Notes under the pieces: model-generated | The model's database searches: none | What the model saw: the letters and a program-made list of their open reading frames with translations, nothing else | Told to the model about the DNA's origin: nothing | Made by a program: the position numbers and the translations under genes | Source: a virus | Length of the DNA stretch: 27,607 bases | Strand: one strand, 5' to 3' | IMG/VR virus record: IMGVR_UViG_3300032271_000074 | Coordinates: 1-27,607 of that record | Part shown: piece by piece, positions 7,237-15,074 of the stretch | Position numbering within the stretch: position 1 is the stretch's first letter | Layout of the letters: each line of letters begins with the position of its first letter

Positions 7237-8146
7237 TATCGTAGCATTGCTGGTATCATTCTGCATATCAGGAGTATCAGCATACTTTAGCATCATAGGA
7301 CTAACTGCTATTTTCTCTGCATCCTACTATCCAGTGATAGTAATGGGTACAGCTTTAGAGGTTGGTAAACTTATAGGATCAACATGGCTATTCCATAATT
7401 GGAAGCAATGCCCTTTATTATTAAAGATATATCTTATATTAGCTGTTATAGTCTTGATGCTTATAACTAGCATGGGTACTTTTGGCTTCTTGTCTAAAGC
7501 ACATATAGAGCAGAATATAAACATAACTACTGGTAATGCAGATGATGCTCAGATAGTACAGACTAAGATAGATGTAGAGCAAGCGACTATTGACGACTTA
7601 AATAAACAAATATCTCAGATTGATGCTGCAGTTACAAAAATGACTGATAAAGGTCAAGCCGCTAGTTCTCTTCAGGCTGCTGAAAAACAAAGAAAGATCC
7701 GTGATGACCTTACAAAACAAAAGAATCAACATACAGAGATTATTGCAAATCTCAAGTCACAAAAAGTTAAACTTGACTCGGGCATTAAGAAACTCGAGGC
7801 AGAAGTTGGACCGATTAAATATATCGCAGCGGCATTATATGGAACCTCTGGACCTGAAAATCTTGAATTGGCTGTTAGGTGGGTTATTATTCTCCTTGTT
7901 ATTGTTTTTGATCCGCTTGCTGTGGTTCTTTTATTGGCAGCCAATCATGGATTAACACAAATAAAAAGGTTTACAAATATAGATGAAAATGGTATATTGA
8001 ATATTGACAGTAATGTATTTGGAGATATAAATGTTACTACGAGACAAGTTAATAAAGAACTCGACGATCGACATGACGTCGACTCTGACAGACAGCAAGA
8101 TATTCACAAAGAAAGATATCATCTCGACACCAGTCCCTATGATTAA
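7229..8146 (+). CDS. Membrane protein with central coiled coil
   Basis: The 305-residue product is membrane-bound. Two hydrophobic segments lie in about residues 1-55, a third at about 67-88 (LILAVIVLMLITSMGTFGF), and the last at about 213-238 (WVIILLVIVFDPLAVVLLL). Between them, about residues 100-195 form a heptad-rich Lys/Gln/Asp coiled coil. The C-terminal tail is hydrophilic and Asp/Arg-rich, and its last 39 codons overlap the start of uvsX in another frame. A role in tethering replication or altering the host membrane would fit its position between polymerase and recombinase, but this is inference. The gene is AT-rich compared with gp43 and uvsX. Confidence 0.7.
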   Translation: MINIVALLVSFCISGVSAYFSIIGLTAIFSASYYPVIVMGTALEVGKLIGSTWLFHNWKQCPLLLKIYLILAVIVLMLITSMGTFGFLSKAHIEQNINITTGNADDAQIVQTKIDVEQATIDDLNKQISQIDAAVTKMTDKGQAASSLQAAEKQRKIRDDLTKQKNQHTEIIANLKSQKVKLDSGIKKLEAEVGPIKYIAAALYGTSGPENLELAVRWVIILLVIVFDPLAVVLLLAANHGLTQIKRFTNIDENGILNIDSNVFGDINVTTRQVNKELDDRHDVDSDRQQDIHKERYHLDTSPYD

Positions 8147-9080
8147 CGTGGCACTGTCTGGATCAGTCGATGGTGGATTGACACCAGGTCTAACGATGTT
8201 GGCAGGTCCATCGAAGCACTTTAAGACAGGCTTTGCTCTCTTGATGGCGTCTGCATTCTTGAAGAAGTATAAAGACGGTATCGTACTGTTCTACGACTCT
8301 GAGTTCGGCACACCTCAAGCATACTTCAATACCTTTAATATTCCATTCGACTCGGTGGTGCACACGCCTATCACGGATATCGAAGAGTTAAAGTTTGATA
8401 TCATGCAGCAGATGAAAGAGTTGACACGCGATGAGCATGTCATGATCGTTATCGACTCTATCGGCAATCTTGCTTCTAAGAAAGAAGTCGATGATGCCAT
8501 GGACGGTAAGTCAGTTGCAGACATGTCACGCGCTAAGCAGCTTAAGTCATTGTTCCGCATGATCACACCTCACTTGACTCTCAAGGATATTCCTATGGTA
8601 GTCATCAACCACACCTATAAGACTATCGAGATGTACTCGAAGGATGTTGTTGGTGGCGGTACAGGTTCTTATTATGGATCTGATAACATCTGGATCCTTG
8701 GCCGTCAGCAAGACAAGGACGACAAGGAGATCAAGGGCTATCACTTCGTCATCAATGTGGAGAAGTCTCGCTATGTTAAAGAAAAGTCTAAGATTCCAAT
8801 TACTATCTCTTATGAGGGCGGTATCAATCGATGGTCTGGCCTTCTTGACATCGCTGTTGATGGTGGGTATATTATTAAGCCAAAAGTTGGCTGGTATGCT
8901 ACAGTAGACAAAGAGACTGGCGAGGTACACACGCCTAGTATGCGTGCTGGTGATATTGTCGATAATAAAGAGTTTTGGATGAAGCTCTTTAAGGACACTG
9001 ACTTTGCTAAGTATATTGAGAACCGCTACATGATGGGTTCAGGAGGAGCAATCTTAGGAGATGACGATGAAGATAACTGA
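8031..9080 (+). CDS. uvsX: RecA-like recombinase UvsX
   Basis: The 349-residue product is a T4 UvsX homologue with Walker A GPSKHFKT (59-66), Walker B IVIDSIGNLASKKE, and the conserved segments VGGGTGSYYGSD and NVEKSRYVKEKSK. The ATG at 8031 is favoured by GGAG at 8021-8024 and because the resulting N-terminus (LRDKLIKNSTIDMTSTLTDS) aligns with the T4 N-terminus. It therefore begins 116 bases inside the preceding membrane-protein gene. The acidic end (GDDDEDN) matches the acidic C-termini of recombinases. It catalyses strand exchange for recombination-dependent replication and repair. It is shorter than T4 UvsX (about 390). Confidence 0.96.
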   Translation: MLLRDKLIKNSTIDMTSTLTDSKIFTKKDIISTPVPMINVALSGSVDGGLTPGLTMLAGPSKHFKTGFALLMASAFLKKYKDGIVLFYDSEFGTPQAYFNTFNIPFDSVVHTPITDIEELKFDIMQQMKELTRDEHVMIVIDSIGNLASKKEVDDAMDGKSVADMSRAKQLKSLFRMITPHLTLKDIPMVVINHTYKTIEMYSKDVVGGGTGSYYGSDNIWILGRQQDKDDKEIKGYHFVINVEKSRYVKEKSKIPITISYEGGINRWSGLLDIAVDGGYIIKPKVGWYATVDKETGEVHTPSMRAGDIVDNKEFWMKLFKDTDFAKYIENRYMMGSGGAILGDDDEDN

Positions 9081-9276
9081 GTACACAAATAGTGATAAGA
9101 CACGAGTAGCCAAGATACACCTAAACAAAGAAACACTATCTATTGAGTTCATTGATAACGATGTAAATATTGGTGACATCGAGTATCCTGACAAGAGTAT
9201 GCACTACGTAGAGAGTGCTGCTCGCAACTTTACAGATGGCGTGTTTAAGGTAGAAGATGTCAGACAGCATCTGTAA
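9067..9276 (+). CDS. Small conserved protein downstream of uvsX
   Basis: This 69-residue protein starts at ATG 9067, six bases after GGAG (9057-9060); an earlier ATG at 9061 directly abuts that box and is less likely. It begins inside the last codons of uvsX. The sequence (MKITEYTNSDKTRVAKIHLN, later DKSMHYVESAARNFTDGVF) suggests a compact alpha/beta fold without catalytic motifs. I cannot name the family. It is translated with uvsX and gp41. Confidence 0.65.
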   Translation: MKITEYTNSDKTRVAKIHLNKETLSIEFIDNDVNIGDIEYPDKSMHYVESAARNFTDGVFKVEDVRQHL

Positions 9277-9493
9277 GGGTTCTTGTTGTTTTAGAATGAA
9301 TGACTATGTCTGCAGCTCTTGTGGTAGATCATCACAGGAGGCTGCAGACTAGTACACTGCTAATGCAGAGCAGAAGAGAGAGATTAAAGAGCGGGCCGCA
9401 GGGAGATTAGATGAGCATCGAAAAGTTAATATTCAGCAACCTGATATTAAACCAGGATTACGGCCGCAAGGTAATACCGTTTCTGAAGGATGA
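9257..9493 (+). pseudogene. DUF1289-like zinc protein gene interrupted by an in-frame TAG
   Basis: From ATG 9257 the frame encodes MSDSICKGSCCFRMNDYVC, then SSCGRSSQEAAD, and stops at TAG 9350-9352 (31 residues). Read past the TAG, the same frame continues YTANAEQKREIKERAAGRLD and ends at TGA 9491-9493. Established DUF1289 proteins have a four-cysteine knuckle followed by CGRT-x-x-E-I-x-x-W and then a helix like S-D-x-x-R-R-x-I. Here the amber codon falls exactly where the conserved Trp (TGG) would be, and the downstream helix is still readable. So this is either a fresh nonsense mutation, a sequencing error, or a gene with readthrough. The short cysteine-rich form could still bind zinc. The 3' part overlaps the gp41 start. 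Confidence 0.6.
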
Positions 9494-10796
9494 GTACTTC
9501 TCTGACTTCACAGACAAGAATGTATTTAAACTCATTAACACGTATGTCGACAAGTACAACTCCTTTCCTACTAAGGAGGCTCTACTCGTAGACCTTCGTA
9601 ATCAAGATAATATCAGCCAAGAGACGTACGATAAGTCTAAGGAGTTAGTCGATGGCTTATCGACAGATGATAAAACGAAGATCGACTGGCTACTCGACCA
9701 GACAGAAAAGTTCTGTCAAGAGAAAGCCGTATACAACGCGATCATGTCCTCGATCCAGATCTTGGATGACAAGACAGGAGCTAAGTCGAAGGGTTCTATT
9801 CCCCAAATTCTCTCAGATTCCTTGGCTGTATCATTTGACACTCACATCGGGCATGACTTCCTTGAAGATGCGGATGGCCGTTTTGAGTTTTACCACTCAA
9901 AGGAAGTCCGCATACCGTTCGACCTCGACTACTTTAATAAGATTACGCAGGGCGGTCTTCCACGAAAGACACTCAACATCGCTCTCGCCGGTACAGGCGT
10001 CGGTAAATCGCTCTTCATGTGTCATTGCGCATCGGCTAACCTCATGGCTGGTCTCAATGTTCTATACATCACTCTAGAGATGTCAGAAGAGAAGATTGCA
10101 GAGCGTATCGACGCTAACTTACTTGACATCGATATCGCACAGCTTAAAGACATGCCTAAGGATATGTACGATCGTAAGGTAGTTAAGCTTCGTGATAAGA
10201 CTAAGGGTAAGCTTATCATCAAGGAATATCCTACAGCGTGTGCCGGCTCTGGTAACTTTAGGCACTTACTCAATGAGCTAAAGATCAAGCGCAACTTTAT
10301 TCCAGATGTTATATATGTCGATTATCTAAATATATGCATGTCGTCACGCTTGAAGGCCGGTGCTAACGTTAACTCATACACATATGTCAAGGCTATCGCC
10401 GAGGAGCTTCGTGGATTAGCAGTTGAGTTTAACGTTCCACTTATATCAGCCACGCAGACCACCAGGTCTGGCTACTCTAACAGTGATGTTGGACTCGAGG
10501 ACACCTCAGAGTCGTTTGGTCTTCCTGCTACCGCAGATCTGATGTTTGCACTCATCTCTACCGATGAGTTGGCAGAGTCAAGTCAGATCATGGTCAAGCA
10601 GCTGAAGAATCGTTATGCTGATCCTAACAGCATAAAGAAGTTTGTGTTAGGAGTTGACAGGAGTAAGATGAGATTATTTGATACAGACGAAGCAGATATT
10701 GACGCGCCTATCATGGATACGACTAAATTCGGCCATGAAGACAATGAGAGATCTAAACCTAAGTTCGATAAATCAAAGTTTGCGGGGTTCAAATGA
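9411..10796 (+). CDS. 41: Replicative DNA helicase, T4 gp41 (DnaB-like)
   Basis: The 461-residue product shows the DnaB-family helicase core: Walker A ALAGTGVGKSLFMCH (GTGVGKS at 194-200), the catalytic-Glu block YITLEMSEEKIAERIDA, Walker B VIYVDYLNICM (about 301-310), and the sensor region SATQTTRSG followed by EDTSESFGLPATADLMF. Length is close to T4 gp41 (475). A helical N-terminal domain (1-140) would carry the hexamer collar and primase contacts. It unwinds the replication fork on the lagging strand together with gp61 primase, encoded at 22283. Its stop overlaps the next small gene by four bases. Confidence 0.96.
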   Translation: MSIEKLIFSNLILNQDYGRKVIPFLKDEYFSDFTDKNVFKLINTYVDKYNSFPTKEALLVDLRNQDNISQETYDKSKELVDGLSTDDKTKIDWLLDQTEKFCQEKAVYNAIMSSIQILDDKTGAKSKGSIPQILSDSLAVSFDTHIGHDFLEDADGRFEFYHSKEVRIPFDLDYFNKITQGGLPRKTLNIALAGTGVGKSLFMCHCASANLMAGLNVLYITLEMSEEKIAERIDANLLDIDIAQLKDMPKDMYDRKVVKLRDKTKGKLIIKEYPTACAGSGNFRHLLNELKIKRNFIPDVIYVDYLNICMSSRLKAGANVNSYTYVKAIAEELRGLAVEFNVPLISATQTTRSGYSNSDVGLEDTSESFGLPATADLMFALISTDELAESSQIMVKQLKNRYADPNSIKKFVLGVDRSKMRLFDTDEADIDAPIMDTTKFGHEDNERSKPKFDKSKFAGFK

Positions 10797-11005
10797 CATC
10801 CTATAAAGTAAAGAAGTTCGATTCGTTGTACGGTGTAGTCGAGAGTGCGACTAACCATATCATCTTTGAGAGCAATGACGAGCACAAAGCTAAGACCATG
10901 TCTCGTAAGCTAAACTTCGGGGCAGCATTTGATGGCTGGACACCTAACTTTTTTACAAAAAAAGCGAATGTGGACCAGATTTTTGCTAGGGTTTCTGATA
11001 AATAA
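10793..11005 (+). CDS. Small conserved protein downstream of gp41
   Basis: This 70-residue protein has an ATG inside the gp41 stop (ATGA), so it is translationally coupled. The sequence is compact: KFDSLYGVVESATNHIIFES, then KAKTMSRKLNFGAAFDGWTP. The RKLN-x-G-x-x-F-x-G-x-TP-x-FF block looks like a conserved family of small phage proteins, but I have no function for it. It is the last gene of the replication block. Confidence 0.65.
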   Translation: MTSYKVKKFDSLYGVVESATNHIIFESNDEHKAKTMSRKLNFGAAFDGWTPNFFTKKANVDQIFARVSDK

Positions 11006-11014
11006 CTCCAAAGA

Positions 11015-11107
11015 ATGGTATGTTTTGCTTGTGCACAGCAAAGAGGCAAGTCGTAAAATCGAGGAAAAGCTGGGAGAAAACGGTGGGGTTCCGCCCGGCC
11101 ATACTAT
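11015..11107 (+). ncRNA. Candidate structured RNA in a 180-bp non-coding gap
   Basis: Hand folding gives a closed, branched shape. P1 pairs ATGGTATG (11015-11022) with CATACTAT (11100-11107), with one G-U pair. P2 is a hairpin TTTGC/GCAAA (11024-11028, 11038-11042). P3 pairs GCTGGG (11069-11074) with CCCGGC (11094-11099), with an inner CGG/CCG (11081-11083, 11091-11093). P3 abuts P1, and P1 is followed by five T. No tRNA features and no convincing gene occupy the stretch 11006-11187. It matches no RNA family I know. It may be a complex terminator, a 3' UTR or a small RNA. Confidence 0.35.
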
Positions 11108-11123
11108 TTTTAGAACATTGAGT

Positions 11124-11155
11124 AAGGGGTGGATCCATAGGGTCCACCCCTTTTT
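11124..11155 (+). terminator. Strong intrinsic terminator at the end of the replication block
   Basis: An 11-bp stem (11126-11136 with 11140-11150; GGGGTGGA against TCCACCCC, one G-U pair) closes a three-base loop and is followed by five T (11151-11155). A late promoter begins four bases later, so this is a sharp boundary between the replication and late units. Confidence 0.92.
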
Positions 11156-11158
11156 CAT

Positions 11159-11166
11159 TATAAATA
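11159..11166 (+). promoter_or_regulatory. T4-type late promoter opening the late block
   Basis: This is an exact TATAAATA octamer, immediately downstream of the terminator and 22 bases upstream of the start codon at 11188. Terminator followed by late promoter is the arrangement expected at an early/late boundary in T4-like phages. Confidence 0.82.
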
Positions 11167-11187
11167 TAGTAAAACATGGAGATTATT

Positions 11188-11958
11188 ATGTCAGAAACCT
11201 CAGACCAATATGAGCGTGATGTCGCTAATCATATTAATGGAACTATAAAGGGTCTTATGGCTGAAAGACCTAAAGTTAGTACATCTTTTCCTGACGTGCG
11301 AATGAAGTATAAGAATTTAAACGAGATATGGTTAGAAGTTAAGATGAACCACACAGACAACATGATGAATCCTAGATTCTCATATGTAGATGGTAAGTGG
11401 ATTACTCCTGAATCATACAAATCTCCTGGCACAGATAAATTATGTGAATATTGGAATGCTAGCCAAGAAGCTAAAACATGGATAGACAATTTAAAAATAC
11501 ATTTATTAAAGAATAATTTTAAAGGTGATGTTAGTAAAATTAGTCTATACTCGTCGAAGACTGAGAGAAAGAAAGACTCTAATAGTATCTATGTTGATGA
11601 GATGAAGGGTTATCTTGAAACTCTTACAAATAAAAATATTTGTAAAGTATCTAATGTTAATGTAGGCGAGCTCGCTACTCTTCATTATCTAAAAGGCAAA
11701 GCTGCAATTGCATATTATCTTAGTTCAGGTGATGACTTTTACCAGTTTGGGACTGATAATCCATTTAGAATACCATATGTACCAGTATTTGCCACATCGG
11801 CCGGAACAAATGATATAGTTCTTCGCGTAGGTGATAGGTCATCTAACTTTGAAATTCAAGCAGAAGTTAAAGCTAGATTTTTACAAAAAAGCACATATAG
11901 CGTAAAGCCTGGTTCAGCTAAGTTAAATCCATTTAGATTTATAGATCCTAAACTTTAA
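11188..11958 (+). CDS. Putative PD-(D/E)XK-type nuclease
   Basis: This is a 256-residue soluble protein. The ATG at 11188 is preferred over 11176 because GGAG (11178-11181) then has proper spacing. Near the N-terminus, SFPDVRMKY followed by EIWLEVKMN gives Asp36-x13-Glu50-Val-Lys52, the core pattern of PD-(D/E)XK nucleases, preceded by a helix with Glu9. The rest is mixed alpha/beta with no other recognised motif. A DNA-cutting role, for instance on host DNA or branched phage DNA, is a hypothesis; the motif alone could arise by chance. It is AT-rich and the first gene under the late promoter, so it may be made late and perhaps packaged. Confidence 0.6.
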   Translation: MSETSDQYERDVANHINGTIKGLMAERPKVSTSFPDVRMKYKNLNEIWLEVKMNHTDNMMNPRFSYVDGKWITPESYKSPGTDKLCEYWNASQEAKTWIDNLKIHLLKNNFKGDVSKISLYSSKTERKKDSNSIYVDEMKGYLETLTNKNICKVSNVNVGELATLHYLKGKAAIAYYLSSGDDFYQFGTDNPFRIPYVPVFATSAGTNDIVLRVGDRSSNFEIQAEVKARFLQKSTYSVKPGSAKLNPFRFIDPKL

Positions 11959-11970
11959 GAAGAACATATA

Positions 11971-14007
11971 ATGATTACATTTAAAACATTCTTAGCAGAA
12001 TCTGCATTAGAGGTTAATAAACTTAAGCACCTCGAGCACGCAGAGGACCACATTATTAATGCTGGCCATGAAGGTGTAGGACACGCTGCAGACACCCTCG
12101 ACGATATTGATAACTTCCTTAAGACAGGTGCTGGTGGATCTACGATCACCACAAAGTATGATGGATCACCGTCGATTGTGTTCGGTGTTAATCCAGAGAA
12201 TGGTAAATTCTTTGTCGGCTCTAAGTCTGTCTTTAACAAAGAGCCAAAGATTAACTATACGGTTCAGGACATTGAGAACAATCACGGTCATGCTCCTGGA
12301 TTAGTAGCAAAGCTTAAATCTGCTCTTCAGAATCTGCCTAAGATCATGCCTAAGAATGAGAAGGGTAAACCTGAAGGAGTCTATCAAGGCGACTTTATGT
12401 ACGACAAGAGTGATCTATCAGGTGATGAGAACTCTAGTGACTATAGCTTTACACCTAATACAATCACATACTCTGTCGCTAAGAGCGGTCCTGAAGGCCG
12501 TAAGATCAATAAGTCCGAGATGGGATTTGTCGTACACACAAAGTATGAGGGTGACAATCTAAATGACATGAAGGCTGGATTTGATGTTGACCAAGATGCT
12601 TTTCAGAAAGATCCTGATGTAAACATAATTAATCCACAGATTGACCAGTCTAAAACACGATATAGCTCTTCTATGCAGAAAGAGTTTGAGAGGCACAAGG
12701 AAGAAGCTGCAAAGGTATATTCAGAGATGGATCCTGCAACTCTCGATAGTCTCGAGAAGCACGACATCACTATGAAGACGTATATTAACTCTACAGTTCG
12801 TGACGACACGATACCTTCTATTGGCGGATACCTGCAGTTCCTTGAGGCCAAGAAGAAGAAAGATATGGATAAAGCTAAGTCTGACAAGGGTAAACAGAAG
12901 ATAGCTGATAGTGCAGATGAAGTCATAAGCCACGCTAATGAGATGAAGGATGAGTTTAAGAAACTCTTTGAGATGCATCGCCATCTACAAAGAGCTAAAG
13001 ATGTTCTCGTTAAGGCAATGGGAAACCCTACACCATATAAGCATACTGTTGGCGGTAAAGAAGTTAAGCCTGAGGGGTTTGTCGCTACTCGTGACGGTAA
13101 GCCAACAAAGCTTGTCGATCGTGCAGAGTTTAGTAAGAATAACTTTGGTAATAATCGTGGTAAAGGTGATCCTGATGCTACATCACCTGAAGAGTCTGAC
13201 ACCAAGAATCCACACGTTATGGCATTTGGTCGCATGAATCCACCTACTGCTGGGCATAAGGTGCTCACTGATAAAGTACTGGAGATGGCAAAGGGAAGAG
13301 GTTCTGGTCATACGGTCGTATTGTCTGGCACGCAAGATCCTGAGAAGAATCCATTGTCTGGTGAGCAGAAGGTCAAGCATGCTAAGAGAATGTTCCCAGG
13401 TGTCAATGTCGAGGCTGCAGGCAAAGACGCTCCTACGGTTATAGAGCAGGCAAAGAAGCTCGCTGCTAAGGGTATCGACCATCTTATCTTTGTTGCTGGA
13501 TCAGACCGTGTTGACGAGTTTAAGAGATTACTTGACTCTTATAACGGTAAAGAGTATAACTTTAAGAGAATTGACGTCGTGTCTGCTGGAACAAGAGATC
13601 CTGATGCAGATGCTGAGGATCCATCGAGTGTGTCAGCAACTCGCCAGAGACAACACGCTATTAACAATAAGTTTAGTGAGTTTAAGAAGGGTATTCCTAA
13701 AGATATGAAAGATGAACATGCTAAAGAATTGTTTAACGATGTTAAGAAAGGCATGGACATTAAGATCGATCAAGACACTAGTGGAATATCTTTGGCTAGA
13801 TACGCTAAGAGAGATGACGTCATCGGTGTAAAGGCTAGAAAAGAGCAGCAGCGCAGGGAGATCATGAAAGAGATGGAAAAGAAAGTCAAGAAGCCAAAAG
13901 GAACGCCTGCTGCGACAAAGCCTGCTGCGCCGGCGCAAAAGACTGCACCCGCACAAAAGCCAATGGCAACTAAGAAACCACCTAAACCAAAGCGTACTAA
14001 AATATAA
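11971..14007 (+). CDS. Ligase-like / nucleotidyltransferase fusion protein, probably virion-associated
   Basis: The 678-residue product has two enzymatic parts. Residues about 55-395 carry motifs of covalent nucleotidyltransferases (RNA/DNA ligase type): TTKYDGSPSIVFG with Lys62, VYQGDFMYD (about 137-145), PEGFVATRDG (367-376) and KLVDRAEFSKNNF with Lys380. Residues about 415-565 form an adenylyl/cytidylyltransferase fold: AFGRMNPPTAGH (418-429) and SATRQRQ (555-561). Such C-terminal halves are often called cytidyltransferase in cyanophages, and the whole resembles DUF6267-type proteins. The N-terminus MITFKTFLAES resembles the T4 capsid-targeting peptide. The last 40 residues are Lys/Pro/Ala-rich. 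Fold assignments rest on motifs only; substrate is unknown. Confidence 0.75.
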   Translation: MITFKTFLAESALEVNKLKHLEHAEDHIINAGHEGVGHAADTLDDIDNFLKTGAGGSTITTKYDGSPSIVFGVNPENGKFFVGSKSVFNKEPKINYTVQDIENNHGHAPGLVAKLKSALQNLPKIMPKNEKGKPEGVYQGDFMYDKSDLSGDENSSDYSFTPNTITYSVAKSGPEGRKINKSEMGFVVHTKYEGDNLNDMKAGFDVDQDAFQKDPDVNIINPQIDQSKTRYSSSMQKEFERHKEEAAKVYSEMDPATLDSLEKHDITMKTYINSTVRDDTIPSIGGYLQFLEAKKKKDMDKAKSDKGKQKIADSADEVISHANEMKDEFKKLFEMHRHLQRAKDVLVKAMGNPTPYKHTVGGKEVKPEGFVATRDGKPTKLVDRAEFSKNNFGNNRGKGDPDATSPEESDTKNPHVMAFGRMNPPTAGHKVLTDKVLEMAKGRGSGHTVVLSGTQDPEKNPLSGEQKVKHAKRMFPGVNVEAAGKDAPTVIEQAKKLAAKGIDHLIFVAGSDRVDEFKRLLDSYNGKEYNFKRIDVVSAGTRDPDADAEDPSSVSATRQRQHAINNKFSEFKKGIPKDMKDEHAKELFNDVKKGMDIKIDQDTSGISLARYAKRDDVIGVKARKEQQRREIMKEMEKKVKKPKGTPAATKPAAPAQKTAPAQKPMATKKPPKPKRTKI

Positions 14008-14010
14008 ATA
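14003..14010 (+). promoter_or_regulatory. T4-type late promoter overlapping the fusion-gene stop codon
   Basis: An exact TATAAATA octamer includes the TAA stop of the upstream gene (14005-14007). It lies 66 bases before the next start codon (14076), in a 68-bp gap with no gene. It probably adds transcription for the genes from 14076 onward. Confidence 0.7.
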
Positions 14011-14075
14011 CAAATGCTGCAGAAAGCTACGGCAATCCTGCGTTGTTGTTTGGTTTAAGCCTAAGGGAAACACCA

Positions 14076-14741
14076 ATGTCGAAAGAAATAAGTCTCCAAT
14101 CTAGTCCTCAGCTAGTTTTCGTAGAGCAACAAGGGGTTGCCGTAGCCCCTTCGCATAAGCAAATAATCTCCCTATACAAGAAGTCAGAGCAGAGTGGCAT
14201 TCCTTTTGACACCATCTTAGAGGTGTACAAGAGAGGCTTTGCCGCGTCTCTAGACGAGCAGTCTGCATTTAATAGGGTTAACTCATTCATAGCCGGTGGA
14301 GCTGCAACAAACATGGATAAAGATCTATTAGAGAAGCGTGGTCTCTGGGATAACATTCACGCTAAGAGAGAAAGAATCAAGCACGGATCTGGTGAGCATA
14401 TGCGCAAGCCAGGGTCAAAGGGAGCTCCATCAAAGCAGGACTTTGTTGATTCTCAGTCTAAAAAAGAAGAGTATACCGGTGCCGAGAAGGTATCACGTAA
14501 TTCGGACGAACCGTCCAGCAGATTTATGGGCACAACTGCCCTAACAGATGTGTACAAAAGCGAAACTCCAGGTTATAGTAAGACCCTATCGACAATCAAG
14601 AGAGTCGTCAAGGAGATGTATGTTAGAGACGCTTCAGGCAAAAAGATTCCTGTTGAAAAGAAAAAGTTCAGAGGCTCTGACATGAAGATGCACTCCGCTT
14701 ATCCAGGTAAGAGTTCAAGCTCGGGTGACGGTGGTGAATGA
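14076..14741 (+). CDS. Conserved phage protein, probably virion-associated
   Basis: This 221-residue protein starts at ATG 14076 behind AGGGA. The N-terminal third is predicted helical (PSHKQIISLYKKSEQSGIPF, GFAASLDEQSAFNRVNSFIA). The centre has the block LWDNIHAKRERIKHGSGEHM with MRKPGSKGAP (about 90-118), a recurrent linear motif in many tailed-phage proteins of unknown function. The C-terminal third is Lys/Ser/Gly-rich and likely disordered. Placement among virion-associated late genes suggests a structural or packaged protein. Its stop overlaps the next start (ATGA). Confidence 0.65.
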   Translation: MSKEISLQSSPQLVFVEQQGVAVAPSHKQIISLYKKSEQSGIPFDTILEVYKRGFAASLDEQSAFNRVNSFIAGGAATNMDKDLLEKRGLWDNIHAKRERIKHGSGEHMRKPGSKGAPSKQDFVDSQSKKEEYTGAEKVSRNSDEPSSRFMGTTALTDVYKSETPGYSKTLSTIKRVVKEMYVRDASGKKIPVEKKKFRGSDMKMHSAYPGKSSSSGDGGE

Positions 14742-15073
14742 AGAGTTTTATAGAGTTCTCAAACTTATTTGAGTGTAACGGTAACTGCACTTGCGGTAAA
14801 CATCTTGAAGAGTTAAACAAGAAGGATCAGAATCCTTCTGGCGGTATGTCTAAGGCTGGTGTTGACAGATACAATAGAGAGAATCCAGGGCATCATCTTA
14901 AGACTGCAGTCACTGCAGAACCTTCTGAGTTAAAGGCTGGTAGTAAGGCTGCAAATCGTCGTAAGTCATTCTGTGCAAGAATGGGTGGAATGAAGAAGAG
15001 ACTAACGGGATCTAAGACTGCTCATGATCCCGATTCACGCATCAATAAGGCACTTAGAAAGTGGCATTGCTGA
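14738..15073 (+). CDS. DUF6321-like basic protein
   Basis: The 111-residue product begins MKSFIEFSNLFECNGNCTCG. The first part resembles a capsid-targeting tail with a cysteine cluster (Cys13, Cys17, Cys19). The rest matches the phage DUF6321 pattern: a GGMSKAGVDRYNRENPGHHL block, RRKSFCARMGGMKKR, and DPDSRINKALRKWHC at the end. It is rich in Lys and Arg and could bind nucleic acid; the cysteines could bind zinc. The family has no known function that I can cite. It is coupled to the previous gene and followed one base later by the HAD gene. Confidence 0.72.
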   Translation: MKSFIEFSNLFECNGNCTCGKHLEELNKKDQNPSGGMSKAGVDRYNRENPGHHLKTAVTAEPSELKAGSKAANRRKSFCARMGGMKKRLTGSKTAHDPDSRINKALRKWHC

Positions 15074-15074
15074 C

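Noticed and set aside
9350-9352. Amber recoding throughout the phage
   Set aside because: thyX and the gene at 2743 end in TAG and would gain only short, meaningless tails by readthrough, and no suppressor tRNA was found in the window.
11015-11107. tRNA gene
   Set aside because: The closing stem looks like an acceptor stem, but there is no TTC loop, no anticodon arm of the right size and no CCA-type end.
10929-11213. Open frame of 94 codons across the gap after the gp41-linked small gene
   Set aside because: It begins inside a supported gene, has no ribosome site, and runs through the strong terminator, the late promoter and the start of the next gene. It is more likely a chance frame over a structured, non-coding gap.
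12603-13268. Long minus-strand frame (221 codons) inside the ligase-like fusion gene
   Set aside because: It lies opposite a plus-strand gene with clear motifs and has no recognisable domain; antisense frames of this kind are common here because of codon bias.
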